Shown piece by piece: positions 27,635 to 37,066 of a DNA stretch of 64,000 bases (position 1 is its first letter; every line of letters starts with the position of its first letter). Position numbers and translations under genes: made by a program. The stretch lies in assembly GCF_026239735.1 (NCBI RefSeq), contig NZ_JAPIVT010000010.1, positions 95,294-159,293 of the forward strand. The letters are read 5' to 3'. A model generated the notes under the pieces. That model worked only from the letters and a program-made list of their open reading frames with translations, ran no database searches and was not told the DNA's origin. Source of the stretch: Pedobacter sp. MC2016-05. Its GTDB lineage: Bacteria > Bacteroidota > Bacteroidia > Sphingobacteriales > Sphingobacteriaceae.

Positions 27635-29056
27635 TTAATTGGTTAAAAATGCCTTAGAGAAAGCCAGAAGTTTAGCTTCATCAAAATGTTTGGCTATAAA
27701 TTGAATACTTAACGGCAAACCTGCTTTATTATTGCCTAAAGGTAGAGCAATTGCTGGGTTGCCACTTAACGAAGGCAAAACTGTAAAAATATCGGCCATA
27801 TACATCACCAGCGCATCTTGTACATGGTCTCCAATTTCGAAGGCTGCGGTTGGGGCAACTGGCGATAAAATTAAATCGTATTCTTCAAAAAGAATATCCA
27901 ATTTTTCTCTAATTAACCTACGGACTTGCTGCGCTTTTTGATAATAAGCATCATAGTAACCGGCACTTAAAACGAACGTCCCTAATAAAATTCGTTTCTT
28001 AACTTCTTCGCCAAAACCTTCAGCTCTAGATAATTTATAAAGTTCGGTTAATGATTTTGCTTCGGTATTGCGGTGACCATAATGAACGCCATCATAACGA
28101 GAAAGGTTGGAAGAAGCTTCTGCCGTTGTTAAAATATAATAAGCAGGAACTAGATAATCGAGAAGATCGAATGAAACGTACTCCACCGTATGGCCTTTCG
28201 CCTTTAAATCTTCAATTGAACTTAATACTGCCGCTTTAATTTCCGGATCAAGCGCATCGCTATCAATGGTTTCTTTTAAAACAGCTATTTTTTGTTTTTT
28301 ACTGGCTGATAAATGAGATGGATAATCGGGTACTTCAAGCGGAGAAACAGTCGAATCGTATTCATCGGTACCCGCTAATACTTCTAATAATAATGCTGTA
28401 TCTTCAACAGAAGAAGTAATTGGTCCAACCTGATCGAAAGAGGATGCATAAGCAATAACACCATATCTGGAAATTCTACCGTAAGTGGGTTTCAAACCAA
28501 TTTGGCCACAAAAGGCTGCGGGCTGACGTACAGAACCGCCTGTATCGGTACCTAATGCAGCTAAACACATGTCTGCCTGCACGGCAACAGCCGAACCGCC
28601 AGATGAACCTCCTGGAACCAATTCAGGATTGGCAGCGTTTTTCGCGGGTCCGAAATAGGAAGTCTCATTAGATCCGCCCATGGCAAATTCATCACAATTT
28701 AAACGCCCTATAATTACGGCGTCTTCCTGTAATAATCTTTGCACAACAGTGGCCGAATAGGGAGATACGAAACCATCGAGCATTTTTGACGATGCAGTAA
28801 CGATGTGGTCTTTATAACAAATGTTATCTTTTATTCCAATTACCATTCCAGCAAGTTTCCCTGCTGTTCCATTTTCTATCTTCTGTTGTACCGCTTTTGC
28901 CTGAACTTCTGCCGAATAAAAAAACACCTCGTTGAATGCATTGAGGTGTTCATTTTCATTAATTTGCTTAAAATAATAAGCCAATAAATCGGTTAAAGTT
29001 AATTGCTTCTGCGAAATGAGCGTTTGGATCTCTTTAAGAGAGCTGTATTTCTTCAA
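27635..29056 (-). CDS. gatA: Asp-tRNA(Asn)/Glu-tRNA(Gln) amidotransferase subunit A
   Basis: 473 residues with the amidase signature. The Lys-Ser-Ser triad is visible: Lys in VIGIKDNICYK (near 75), the cis-Ser in VPGGSSGGSAVAV (near 150) and the nucleophile Ser in GTDTGGSVRQPA (near 173). GatA makes ammonia from glutamine, which GatB uses to amidate mischarged tRNA. gatB and gatC are not in the window; scattered gat genes are normal in this phylum. It ends 18 bases after the tatA gene, in one leftward run. Confidence 0.95.
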   Translation of the reverse strand: MKKYSSLKEIQTLISQKQLTLTDLLAYYFKQINENEHLNAFNEVFFYSAEVQAKAVQQKIENGTAGKLAGMVIGIKDNICYKDHIVTASSKMLDGFVSPYSATVVQRLLQEDAVIIGRLNCDEFAMGGSNETSYFGPAKNAANPELVPGGSSGGSAVAVQADMCLAALGTDTGGSVRQPAAFCGQIGLKPTYGRISRYGVIAYASSFDQVGPITSSVEDTALLLEVLAGTDEYDSTVSPLEVPDYPSHLSASKKQKIAVLKETIDSDALDPEIKAAVLSSIEDLKAKGHTVEYVSFDLLDYLVPAYYILTTAEASSNLSRYDGVHYGHRNTEAKSLTELYKLSRAEGFGEEVKKRILLGTFVLSAGYYDAYYQKAQQVRRLIREKLDILFEEYDLILSPVAPTAAFEIGDHVQDALVMYMADIFTVLPSLSGNPAIALPLGNNKAGLPLSIQFIAKHFDEAKLLAFSKAFLTN

Positions 29057-29073
29057 AACTTAACTTTTTTCAA

Positions 29074-29274
29074 TTAAATAGTTTTATCACGGTTAGATGG
29101 ATCTACTTGTTCTCCATCAACGCCATCCTTACCATCTTTAAATTCTTTAACACCTTTACCTAATCCTCTCATCAGTTCAGGAATTTTTTTACCACCAAAC
29201 AATAACAAAACCACTACCGCGATAATGATAATTTCTGGGGTTCCAAGCATTGCTGCTATTGTTGTATTTAACAT
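29074..29274 (-). CDS. tatA: TatA/E-type twin-arginine translocase subunit
   Basis: 66 residues: one N-terminal membrane helix ([19 protein letters not shown], about 12-30), the FGGKKIPEL hinge, an amphipathic helix and a short charged tail. This is the classic TatA layout. It is preceded by a longer homologue with an 11-base gap. No TatC is in the window. Confidence 0.92.
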   Translation of the reverse strand: MLNTTIAAMLGTPEIIIIAVVVLLLFGGKKIPELMRGLGKGVKEFKDGKDGVDGEQVDPSNRDKTI

Positions 29275-29285
29275 AACTTTTTTGT

Positions 29286-29651
29286 TTAAGCTTTTTGATT
29301 GTCAGTTACTGTTTCATCAATGGGATTAACTGAAGGATGATTTTTGGTCAAATTCGGACCTGCCTTTTCCTCTTCAGGAGTTTCATCTGTTGGGTGATGG
29401 CGTTGGTTATTATTGTTGGCAACGGTTTCTTCCGCTTCCTCTTTATCCAGGTCCATGGCATTTATATTTCTATGGATTTCACGCTTAACACCATCAGATG
29501 CATCTTTAAACTCTCTGATTCCTTTCCCCAATCCTCTTGCCAGTTCGGGTAATTTTTTACCTCCAAATAACAAAAGAACCACCACTAAAATGAGTATGAT
29601 CTCTGATCCACCCATGTTTAAAAACTCTAATAACGTGCCTTGATACATCAC
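29286..29651 (-). CDS. Second TatA-type subunit with a long charged tail
   Basis: 121 residues. The membrane helix and hinge ([20 protein letters not shown]) are close to those of the neighbouring TatA, but the C-terminal tail of about 65 residues is acidic, rich in Glu/Asn/Pro. The start may be ATG 29615 (MGGSEI), where most homologues begin; the longer N-terminus has no special support. It could be a TatA paralog or take a TatB-like role. The only Tat substrate visible here is the broken phospholipase C. Confidence 0.85.
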   Translation of the reverse strand: MMYQGTLLEFLNMGGSEIILILVVVLLLFGGKKLPELARGLGKGIREFKDASDGVKREIHRNINAMDLDKEEAEETVANNNNQRHHPTDETPEEEKAGPNLTKNHPSVNPIDETVTDNQKA

Positions 29652-29665
29652 TAATCTATTTTATA

Positions 29666-29673
29666 CAAATATA
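29666..29673 (-). promoter_or_regulatory. Candidate -7 box of the tat-gatA run
   Basis: TATATTTG on the minus strand fits TAnnTTTG, 15 bases before the first possible start codon. No -33 TTG is evident at the right distance. Confidence 0.35.
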
Positions 29674-29694
29674 TACAATTTATAACTGTCTTCT

Positions 29695-30999
29695 TTACTT
29701 ACTAATCCAGGCCTCTGGATTTAATACACTGTTGCCTCGTCTAACCTGGAATTTCAAAATTGCGTCATCACCGGTATTGGCCACCATTCCAATCGTCTGC
29801 TTAGTGTCAACATTATTTCCGGTGCTAACAGATACATTTCTCAAGTTTTGGTAAACAGTAATATATTCACCGTGCATGATAATAACAACGCCTCGACCTT
29901 GAATGTACTGAACCAGTAAAACTTTGCCCGCGAAAACTGCCCTAACTGCAGCACCATCGGCAGTAGTAATATCAATCCCATCGTTGGTATAGGATGCCTG
30001 ATCTACCTTATGTAAACCGAAACGCTCGGTAATGGTACCTGTAGCAACTGGCCAAGGTAATCTTCCTCTATTTCCCTCAAATCCAGCAGATAAACGTGCT
30101 GCTTCTGGTGTGGCATTTAATGCTTCACTGGTTGTTTTTTCTTTTACTACAGGTGCTTTTGTCGTTGTCGGTGCAGGTCTATTCTCCGCCCTTGCTTTAT
30201 CTGCAGCTGCTTTTTCTTCTGCGGCACGTTTTGCAGCTGCTATTCTTGCCTCTTCCGCAGCTTTTCTCCTCGCAGCTTCAATCGCCCTTTGAATGGCAGC
30301 TCTAATCGCGGCGTCTATTTGTCTTTGCTGTTTTTGTCGTGAAGCAATATCCTGTTTAAACTGTCTTTCTTGCTTGCTTAATTTTCCAAGTACGGCAGAT
30401 TGTTGGCTTTTATCTTTACCTAAACGTTCTCTCTCTCTTTCCTGTTCTTTTAGGAGCTCACTTTTGGCTCTTAAAGTTTTATCCAAAACTTTGATCTTTC
30501 CATTAAGATCTTGTTGCGTATTTTCGATATATCCAGCTTGTTTTTTACGGTATTGACTGAATTGTTGTAAATATTTAATGCGTTTGTAAGCTTGATTGAA
30601 ATCTTTGGCTGCAAAAATGAACATCATCTTATCGTAAGAATTTCTGTTCCTTTGCGCAAAACGAATCATGCCTGCATACTCTTTTTTAAGATCGCCTAAT
30701 TGACCTTGTAAAGTATGTACGGTATTTGTGTTCTGAGAGATTTGATTATCCAGATTTTTAATTTCAGAGTTAATTGTTCCTATTTTCTCCTGACGCAACC
30801 GAATTTGCGCATTAATACCATTTATCTGCTGCAACGTAAGCTTTTTACCGCTTGCAGTTTTGTTTAGATTTTTTTGGAGCTGTTCAATTTCACGCTGTAT
30901 AGCTTCTTTCTTCCTTCTTAATTGACTTTCAGTTTGAGCAAGCGCAGAAAATGCAAAACCGCTTAATAACAGAATAAATACGAGTTTGTGTAGCTTCAT
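29695..30999 (-). CDS. EnvC-like murein hydrolase activator (degenerate M23 domain)
   Basis: 434 residues: signal peptide (1-21, FSALAQ), a long coiled coil (about 22-245), an Ala/Lys-rich linker, and a C-terminal LytM domain (about 310-434, starting LPWPVATGTITERFG). The end of the domain reads IIMHGEYITVYQNL where active peptidases have Y-x-H-L, so one zinc ligand appears lost. This is what EnvC shows, and EnvC activates amidases at the septum and does not cut by itself. It follows the DUF4292 and TPR genes in the same direction. Confidence 0.88.
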   Translation of the reverse strand: MKLHKLVFILLLSGFAFSALAQTESQLRRKKEAIQREIEQLQKNLNKTASGKKLTLQQINGINAQIRLRQEKIGTINSEIKNLDNQISQNTNTVHTLQGQLGDLKKEYAGMIRFAQRNRNSYDKMMFIFAAKDFNQAYKRIKYLQQFSQYRKKQAGYIENTQQDLNGKIKVLDKTLRAKSELLKEQERERERLGKDKSQQSAVLGKLSKQERQFKQDIASRQKQQRQIDAAIRAAIQRAIEAARRKAAEEARIAAAKRAAEEKAAADKARAENRPAPTTTKAPVVKEKTTSEALNATPEAARLSAGFEGNRGRLPWPVATGTITERFGLHKVDQASYTNDGIDITTADGAAVRAVFAGKVLLVQYIQGRGVVIIMHGEYITVYQNLRNVSVSTGNNVDTKQTIGMVANTGDDAILKFQVRRGNSVLNPEAWISK

Positions 31000-31004
31000 T
31001 GAGC

Positions 31005-31012
31005 CAAAAGTA
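31005..31012 (-). promoter_or_regulatory. Candidate -7 box directly at the EnvC-like start
   Basis: TACTTTTG on the minus strand ends 5 bases before the ATG at 30999. If used, the mRNA would begin at or within a few bases of the start codon (leaderless). Confidence 0.4.
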
Positions 31013-31120
31013 TAAAAATTTTATAGGAAAATACATTAAAATTGAGATACTTAAACCATTAAAATGGCGCATTTAACGATCTTCACTTATTCTTCATGGA
31101 ATTTTGGATCACTCCAAATC

Positions 31121-31912
31121 CTATTTAATAACTGTGTACCTCTTTGGAACACTAAACGGAAAATCAACTGGAACATTGCCATCAATTTTCACATATTGTA
31201 AATCGATGTTGATTTTTTTCGCACCCGATAAGGTATTGATTTGAAGTGCACTTGGGAAAAGAGATTCGTTCAACTTTTGGTAGTCGGTATAATTAACTTT
31301 TAGTGCCTGCCCATTTTTCGAATCATTTAAATTCGTTTCAGAAACCTTCAAAAGGGTATTAAAAAGCAACCGATAATCAAGTTCTTGTTTCCTGCCTGAA
31401 ACTACCCAAACGCCATTTTCTTGTTTAACATCCGATTGCGGCGTCAAAAATTCGCCCATGGCATTTCCTGTTAAAATGCTTTGGAGAGTATTGAAATTAA
31501 CTTGTTTGTTGGTAAAAGTGTAAATATAGCTGAAAGGCTTTTTAATATACTCACTCTTTAGCCTGTTCATAATTTTGATGCTATCTGGCGTAATTAAGGC
31601 CCTTGCAACTTCTGCTAATCCACCTAAAGCAGTAATGCTTACCCAAATAGTTTCCTTGTCTTTCATTTTAAAGTTCATGGTTACATCATTTGCATCGCCA
31701 GAGATGTTTAATGTTGCCTTTGCTTTTAATGAAAGTGTATTAAATTTCAGCTGTTTATCGCTGATGGCCGATAAAGCTTCCGCTTTGGTGTTGTCAGCAG
31801 GAGTTTCTGCTGGCTTTGTGGGTTCTGTAATAATTTCTTTTTTAGGCTTACAAGCCGTTGCAAAACAAATTGTACTTATTATAAGTGCGCTATTTAAAAT
31901 ATTTCTTTTCAT
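31121..31912 (-). CDS. DUF4292-family lipoprotein
   Basis: 263 residues with a lipoprotein signal (lipobox ATAC, Cys 21) and a Pro/Thr/Glu-rich linker. The body (KFNTLSLKAKATLNI, then MKDKETIWVSITALGG) fits the DUF4292 family of Bacteroidota, whose fold is LolA/LolB-like. A role in lipoprotein or lipid handling is therefore possible but unproven. The start overlaps the end of the TPR gene by 23 bases, implying translational coupling. Confidence 0.85.
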   Translation of the reverse strand: MKRNILNSALIISTICFATACKPKKEIITEPTKPAETPADNTKAEALSAISDKQLKFNTLSLKAKATLNISGDANDVTMNFKMKDKETIWVSITALGGLAEVARALITPDSIKIMNRLKSEYIKKPFSYIYTFTNKQVNFNTLQSILTGNAMGEFLTPQSDVKQENGVWVVSGRKQELDYRLLFNTLLKVSETNLNDSKNGQALKVNYTDYQKLNESLFPSALQINTLSGAKKINIDLQYVKIDGNVPVDFPFSVPKRYTVIK

Positions 31913-33584
31913 TAATTTTTTTGATTAGAACTTCACTTGCATTTCCGGCATCTTTTGCCTTTTGCCATTGTACTAAAGCCGCATCTTTTTCGCCCTTCAT
32001 AAACAAGATATCTCCGTAATGCTCCAAGTAAACACTATTCTTATCTGTATTGTTTTGCAGGGCTTTTTCGATCCAGGTTTTTGCCAGATCATACTTTTGC
32101 TGCTTAAATAAGATAAAGGCATAGGTATCTGCAACCGATGAATTTGTTGGCATTGCATTAGCGGCAGTTTCTACATACTGCGCCGCTTTTGATAAATCAT
32201 CATTTTTTAATGCCAGATAATAGGCATAATTATTCATGATGAGGTAATTATCAGGCTCTGTAGCAATCGCTTTTTCAAAAGCTATTTTTGCCTGATTAAA
32301 GTTGTTTTGGCTGATGTGGATATCACCCTGAAGCGCATAAGATTGTGCTTGTAAACTCTTGTTATCTGTGTCAAGCTGTAATGCTGTTTTAAGATTGTTC
32401 AAAGCAGCTTCGAACTTTCCTGTTTTATACAAGGCATAAGCGATGTAGTAATATAAACTGGCCTGGTTTGGATAAATGGTTAATGCTTCATCACCCACTT
32501 TTACTGCTTCAGCATAGTGCCCAATTAAGGATTGAATGTTGATCACCTGTTCCCAAACAGCATAAATTTGTTCATTCAGCTTTAACGCTTCCTGGTATTG
32601 AACCAGTGCTTCTCTTAACTTATTTTGTTGATACAGTACATCGCCATATAATGCTAATGCTTTGGCATCTTTTGGGTTTTGTTCAGCAACAATTTTGGTT
32701 AAATCTGTCAGGCTTTTCGTTACGATCGGCTCATTTATTTTTTGAAAAAGTGCCGATACAATTTTTACTTTTTCTGTTAAAGGCATATCTGAACTGCCGA
32801 AGGCCAGTTTTAGAGATGCAAAAGCAGCTTCGTCATTCTTTTGCTTGCGATAAATATCAGCAAGGGCTAAGTTAACTTCGAAATTTTCAGGAGATAATTG
32901 ATGTGCTTTCAATAAAACTTTCAATGCTTCCGGATCATTGCCTTTTTGCAGTAAGAGGCCCGCAGCATAGAGGTAGTTTTTCACATCTGCTTGATTACCT
33001 TCCAACAGTTTAACAATATCACTTTCTGAAGTATTTCCGTTTGATTGTACTCTTCTTCTGGCAGTGATCAGATCTCTTGATTCTCCAAATTTTGTTTCAA
33101 TTTGATCGTAAACTTTCTTAGCATCCTCTATTTTATTGGATAAATAGAGTGCATTTGCTTTATCAAAATAATAGGCATCGTTTTCCGGCTCGAGGCGAAT
33201 CAATTGTGAAAACACCTCAACCAGTTCGGGCATTTTGTTGCTGCGTTTATAAACCTCGCCCAAGGTGCGGTAATACCATGGGTTATTGCCATTTAACTTG
33301 ATGGCTTGTTTAATATTCTGTTCTGCCTCAGCTAATTTATCCAAACGAATATTGGCATTGGCCAATTCAAAATAGGCAGCATGGTTGTTCGCATCTAAAC
33401 CAACAAGCTTGTTGAAATTAGTGACAGCGAGCGAATAATTATCCGACATTTTTTCTCGTAAACCGGCAAAAAACAATTGCTTTACAGCATTGCTATCTCT
33501 TGCCGCATTAGATACAACAGGCATCTGCCCAAAAGCATTTAAGTTTAAAATGATCGCCGCAAGAAAAAGATATGTTTTATTCAT
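31890..33584 (-). CDS. Secreted TPR-repeat protein
   Basis: 564 residues with a signal peptide (1-19, NLNAFGQ) followed by tandem tetratricopeptide repeats over most of the length (for example AAYFELANANIRLDKLAEAE near 70 and PNQASLYYYIAYALYKTGKF near 370). TPR arrays are scaffolds for protein partners; here probably periplasmic. Its conserved neighbours (dut upstream, DUF4292 and EnvC-like genes downstream) suggest an envelope role. No enzymatic domain is seen. Confidence 0.88.
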   Translation of the reverse strand: MNKTYLFLAAIILNLNAFGQMPVVSNAARDSNAVKQLFFAGLREKMSDNYSLAVTNFNKLVGLDANNHAAYFELANANIRLDKLAEAEQNIKQAIKLNGNNPWYYRTLGEVYKRSNKMPELVEVFSQLIRLEPENDAYYFDKANALYLSNKIEDAKKVYDQIETKFGESRDLITARRRVQSNGNTSESDIVKLLEGNQADVKNYLYAAGLLLQKGNDPEALKVLLKAHQLSPENFEVNLALADIYRKQKNDEAAFASLKLAFGSSDMPLTEKVKIVSALFQKINEPIVTKSLTDLTKIVAEQNPKDAKALALYGDVLYQQNKLREALVQYQEALKLNEQIYAVWEQVINIQSLIGHYAEAVKVGDEALTIYPNQASLYYYIAYALYKTGKFEAALNNLKTALQLDTDNKSLQAQSYALQGDIHISQNNFNQAKIAFEKAIATEPDNYLIMNNYAYYLALKNDDLSKAAQYVETAANAMPTNSSVADTYAFILFKQQKYDLAKTWIEKALQNNTDKNSVYLEHYGDILFMKGEKDAALVQWQKAKDAGNASEVLIKKINEKKYFK

Positions 33585-33594
33585 AAAATTGAAT

Positions 33595-33650
33595 TTTGAG
33601 TGAATGAATTTTGAATGAGTGAATGTTCAACTAAACTCCTGATTCACTCA
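33595..33650. repeat. GAGTGAAT direct and inverted repeats
   Basis: The spacer between dut and the TPR gene repeats TTTTGAGTGAATGAA-like words and ends with an inverted copy (GAGTGAAT at 33617-33624, ATTCACTC at 33642-33649). It looks like a degenerate intergenic repeat. Confidence 0.4.
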
Positions 33651-33674
33651 ATCGATCATCCTCTAATTCTATCA

Positions 33675-34109
33675 TTAGCCTTTGCCAGTATGGCCGTAAC
33701 CACCTTCGCCTCTCAAGGTTTCGCCTAATTCATTAACTGCCTGCCAATCGATTGTTTCATGCTTGGCAATAACCATTTGTGCTATTCTATCTCCATTAAC
33801 GATTTTGAATTCAGTATCTGATAAATTAACCAATAAAACTTTTAGCTCTCCACGATAGTCGGCATCAATTGTTCCAGGTGAATTGACAATGCTGATTCCA
33901 TGTTTATATGCCAAGCCACTTCTTGGACGAATCTGTGCTTCGTAACCAACTGGCAATTCAATATACAAACCTGTCGAAATAAGCTGGCGTTGTAAAGGTT
34001 TCAGTATAATATCTTCGGCAATAGATGCTCTCAAATCCATTCCGGCAGCATGAGCTGTTTCGTATTTCGGCAACGGATGTTCGGATTTATTGATAATTTT
34101 TATGTTCAT
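33675..34109 (-). CDS. dut: dUTP diphosphatase
   Basis: 144 residues, the normal trimeric dUTPase size. Motif 1 AGMDLRA, motif 2 [11 protein letters not shown], motif 3 [15 protein letters not shown] and the Gly-rich motif 5 [10 protein letters not shown] are all present. It hydrolyses dUTP to dUMP and pyrophosphate, keeping uracil out of DNA. It follows the flippase gene by 50 bases. Confidence 0.97.
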   Translation of the reverse strand: MNIKIINKSEHPLPKYETAHAAGMDLRASIAEDIILKPLQRQLISTGLYIELPVGYEAQIRPRSGLAYKHGISIVNSPGTIDADYRGELKVLLVNLSDTEFKIVNGDRIAQMVIAKHETIDWQAVNELGETLRGEGGYGHTGKG

Positions 34110-34159
34110 ATTTATAGGATAAAACTACACCACTATTATATCATTCTTGATGTAATAAC

Positions 34160-35644
34160 TTAAGCTGTCTTTCTTAAAAGCTTTTTTACATTGTCCTTTT
34201 CAAAATAGAATATTCCAAGAAGAAATAGCAATAGGATGGTGTTACCAATATAGATGTTACGATTGAATACCCAAAACGATAAGCCCACTGATACAATGGA
34301 GACCAGTATATAGATTGCCATCGACTTTAATTTATACGGGATGGGGTAATGTTTTTGGCCCAGCCAGTATGAAATAACCATGATAATAAAATAGGCGAAC
34401 ATAGATACCCATGCAGATCCCATATAGCTATATTTCGGAATGAGAATGATATTCATCACAATGGTGAAAACAGCTCCTACTAATGATATATATAAACCAT
34501 AGCGAGTTTGATCGGATAGCCTGTACCAAACCGATAAGTTCATGTATATGCCTAAACATACATAACCAAATAACAAAACAGGAACCGCATCTAAACCAGA
34601 CCAATACCTTGAATTGATGAAGTGTTTTATGATCTCGATATTAGCTGTAAGCCCCAGGAACAAGATTGATAACGCCAATACAAAATAATATAAAATGGTA
34701 GCATACGTTTGTTTGGCATTTTCATTTTTAGCGTGACTAAAGAAAAACGGTTCTGCACCCAACCTGAAAGCAGTATTAAAGATGCTAATGAAAACAGCTA
34801 GTTTACATACTGCACCATAGATACCTACATCATGATTAGCAATGTTGTTGGGCAAATATTTGCCAAGTAAAATCTTATCGAGATTTTCATTAATGATGAA
34901 AGATAAATTAGCCACCAAAACCGGCCAGCTATAGCCAAACATATTGTAGAAAAGTTGTTTGTTAAATTTTAACCGAAGGGCTGCGAATTGTGGTAAGAGC
35001 ATAAGCAACGTTACAAGGCTCGCAATTAGATTGGCCACAAAAACATAACCTACCCATCTTCCTTTATACCAGCTGTTCAGCCATTCATCGAGTATTCCAT
35101 TTTTTATCAAAAACGGAATAACAAAAATAAATACCAAGTTAAGACCGATAAAAGTACCAATATTAGTAAATTTAATCACGCTATATCTAAATGGCTTTCC
35201 ATCAGCCCTTAGTTTTGCGAAAGGAATTACACTTATAGCATCAACAAATAGGATCCATGCAAATAAGTGTATATATGATTTTTGATCTGCAAAGCCTGAG
35301 ATATTTCCATTTAGCGTATACTTGGCCAAAAAATCAGAGAAAACAAGTGCTGTGATTAAAAACAGCGTAGATAGGAAGGCGATGACGATAAAGCTATTGT
35401 TATAAACCTCTTCTTTTTTGTCCTCATGTTTGTTCAAATACCTAAAAAAGGTAGTTTCCATTCCAAAAGCCAGGATTGGATTAATGATGGACACATAACT
35501 GAACATTTTGGTAAAAACACCATACACGCCAGGAGCAAAAACCGTAGTATAAATTGGCGTTAAAATGAAATTAAACAAACGAGAGAGAATGGTACTAATA
35601 CCATAAACCATGGTTTGTCCAAGAAACTTTTTATATACTGACAA
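34160..35644 (-). CDS. Oligosaccharide flippase-type membrane protein (MOP superfamily)
   Basis: 494 residues with about 12-14 hydrophobic helices and the family start MVYGISTILSRLFNFILTPI. Proteins of this type move lipid-linked sugars across the inner membrane for polysaccharide or LPS assembly. No glycosyltransferases are adjacent, so the cargo cannot be inferred. It is the first gene of a run that continues with dut, and this pairing is frequent in Bacteroidota. Confidence 0.9.
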   Translation of the reverse strand: MSVYKKFLGQTMVYGISTILSRLFNFILTPIYTTVFAPGVYGVFTKMFSYVSIINPILAFGMETTFFRYLNKHEDKKEEVYNNSFIVIAFLSTLFLITALVFSDFLAKYTLNGNISGFADQKSYIHLFAWILFVDAISVIPFAKLRADGKPFRYSVIKFTNIGTFIGLNLVFIFVIPFLIKNGILDEWLNSWYKGRWVGYVFVANLIASLVTLLMLLPQFAALRLKFNKQLFYNMFGYSWPVLVANLSFIINENLDKILLGKYLPNNIANHDVGIYGAVCKLAVFISIFNTAFRLGAEPFFFSHAKNENAKQTYATILYYFVLALSILFLGLTANIEIIKHFINSRYWSGLDAVPVLLFGYVCLGIYMNLSVWYRLSDQTRYGLYISLVGAVFTIVMNIILIPKYSYMGSAWVSMFAYFIIMVISYWLGQKHYPIPYKLKSMAIYILVSIVSVGLSFWVFNRNIYIGNTILLLFLLGIFYFEKDNVKKLLRKTA

Positions 35645-35782
35645 TCGCTTTCAGATTTTTGATTTTACATTTTAGATTGAAACTGTTGGTTTTCTAAAAG
35701 AAAAATCGATTAATAACTATGCGTAAATTTAGGTGATTTCGGTTTGAAATCGTAATTCGTCAATCCGAAATCGTCAATCTCC

Positions 35783-36067
35783 TTACCAAAGCAAATTCTT
35801 TTTAACCACTTCGAAGTTGTTAAAATTTTTAAGTTCTCCTTCACTTACTTGAACATCATCCACAAGAGATTTATCAGGACCTTCCTTACACCAATCTACA
35901 AAAGGTTCGAGGATAAATTGCTCCGCTTCTGCCTCAATATAAACCGAGCCGTCTTTCTCATTCTTAACAAAACCCTTTATTCCCATTTGGTCGGCGACTG
36001 CTTTGGTGCTTGCCCTAAAAAATACGCCTTGCACTTTTCCAGTTACCTTTATATTGATGTGTTTCAT
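35783..36067 (-). CDS. acyP: Acylphosphatase
   Basis: 94 residues. The ATG at 36067 (MKHINIKVTGKVQGVFFRAS) is chosen because an upstream in-frame ATG at 36100 adds 11 residues outside the domain. The catalytic Arg lies in VQGVFFRAS and the Asn in GFVKNEKDGSV. It hydrolyses acyl phosphates such as carbamoyl phosphate; its physiological role is obscure. It follows the nitronate monooxygenase gene in the same direction. Confidence 0.93.
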   Translation of the reverse strand: MKHINIKVTGKVQGVFFRASTKAVADQMGIKGFVKNEKDGSVYIEAEAEQFILEPFVDWCKEGPDKSLVDDVQVSEGELKNFNNFEVVKKNLLW

Positions 36068-36106
36068 TTGATGTAAGTGTTCGAGCTGCAAAGTTAACAA
36101 AGCTTT

Positions 36107-37063
36107 TTAATGCTTTATTTGATTATGCAAATCATTTAATTGCTTTAATCCAACTAGAAATTCCTCCCAAATCTCCTCCAAAATCTGTTTGGCGGGTTTG
36201 ATTTCATTGAGCATCGCTGATATTTGTCCGATTTCGAGCTCTCCTTTTTCCATATCGCCCTCAAACATCCCAAGTTTGGCTCTGGCTTTTCCTAGCAACT
36301 CTACCAAAAAATTTCTATCTGCACCCTCAGCCTCTGCCTGTGAAACGGCTTCAGCAAATTCATTTTTTAATAACCTTACCGGAACAAGTTTTTTCATTGC
36401 CAGTCTGGTATCGCCCTCTGCTGCAGAGATTATTCTTTGTTTAAATGATGGATGGGCAGATGACTCTTCTGCAAGGGCAAAAGCAGAACCGATTTGAACG
36501 GCATCGGAGCCAAGTGCGAAAGCAGCCAACATCGATTTTCCGCTTGCAATGCCACCGGCAGCAATTACAGGAATAGTTACGGCAGCCTTAATCATGGGCA
36601 CTAAACACATGGTAGTGGTTTCCTCGCGACCGTTATGTCCGCCGGCTTCGAATCCCTCTGCCACAATAGCATCTACGCCAGCCTCCTGGGCTTTCAAGGC
36701 AAATTTTGTATTTGAAATAACATGTACAACGGTAATTCCGTTTTCTTTTAGAATGCTTGTCCACGCGGAAGGATTACCAGCCGATGAAAAAATGATTTTC
36801 ACCTCTTCTTCTATTACAATATCAATAATTTGCTGAATATTTGGGTATAATAAAGGAATGTTAACAGCGAAAGGTTTGTCTGTTGCTAGTTTGCAGTTTC
36901 GGATATGCTCCCGTAGTATTTCAGGATACATGGAGCCAGCGCCGATAATACCTAAACCGCCAGCATTTGAAACTGCAGCTGCCAGTTTCCAGCCACTACA
37001 CCAAACCATTCCGGCTTGGATAATGGGATATTTTACATTGAAAAGTTTGCAGATTGGGTTCAT
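36107..37063 (-). CDS. Nitronate monooxygenase family flavoprotein
   Basis: 318 residues, FMN-binding TIM barrel. Family blocks are YPIIQAGMVW at the start, SNAGGLGIIGAG near residue 33, AEGFEAGGHNGREETTTM near 135 and IPVIAAGGIASG with LGSDAVQIGSAFALAEE near 165-195. Members oxidise alkyl nitronates; related proteins include enoyl-ACP reductase FabK, so the exact substrate is open. The start is 3 bases after the stop of the amidohydrolase gene, indicating an operon. Confidence 0.88.
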   Translation of the reverse strand: MNPICKLFNVKYPIIQAGMVWCSGWKLAAAVSNAGGLGIIGAGSMYPEILREHIRNCKLATDKPFAVNIPLLYPNIQQIIDIVIEEEVKIIFSSAGNPSAWTSILKENGITVVHVISNTKFALKAQEAGVDAIVAEGFEAGGHNGREETTTMCLVPMIKAAVTIPVIAAGGIASGKSMLAAFALGSDAVQIGSAFALAEESSAHPSFKQRIISAAEGDTRLAMKKLVPVRLLKNEFAEAVSQAEAEGADRNFLVELLGKARAKLGMFEGDMEKGELEIGQISAMLNEIKPAKQILEEIWEEFLVGLKQLNDLHNQIKH

Positions 37064-37066
37064 TAG

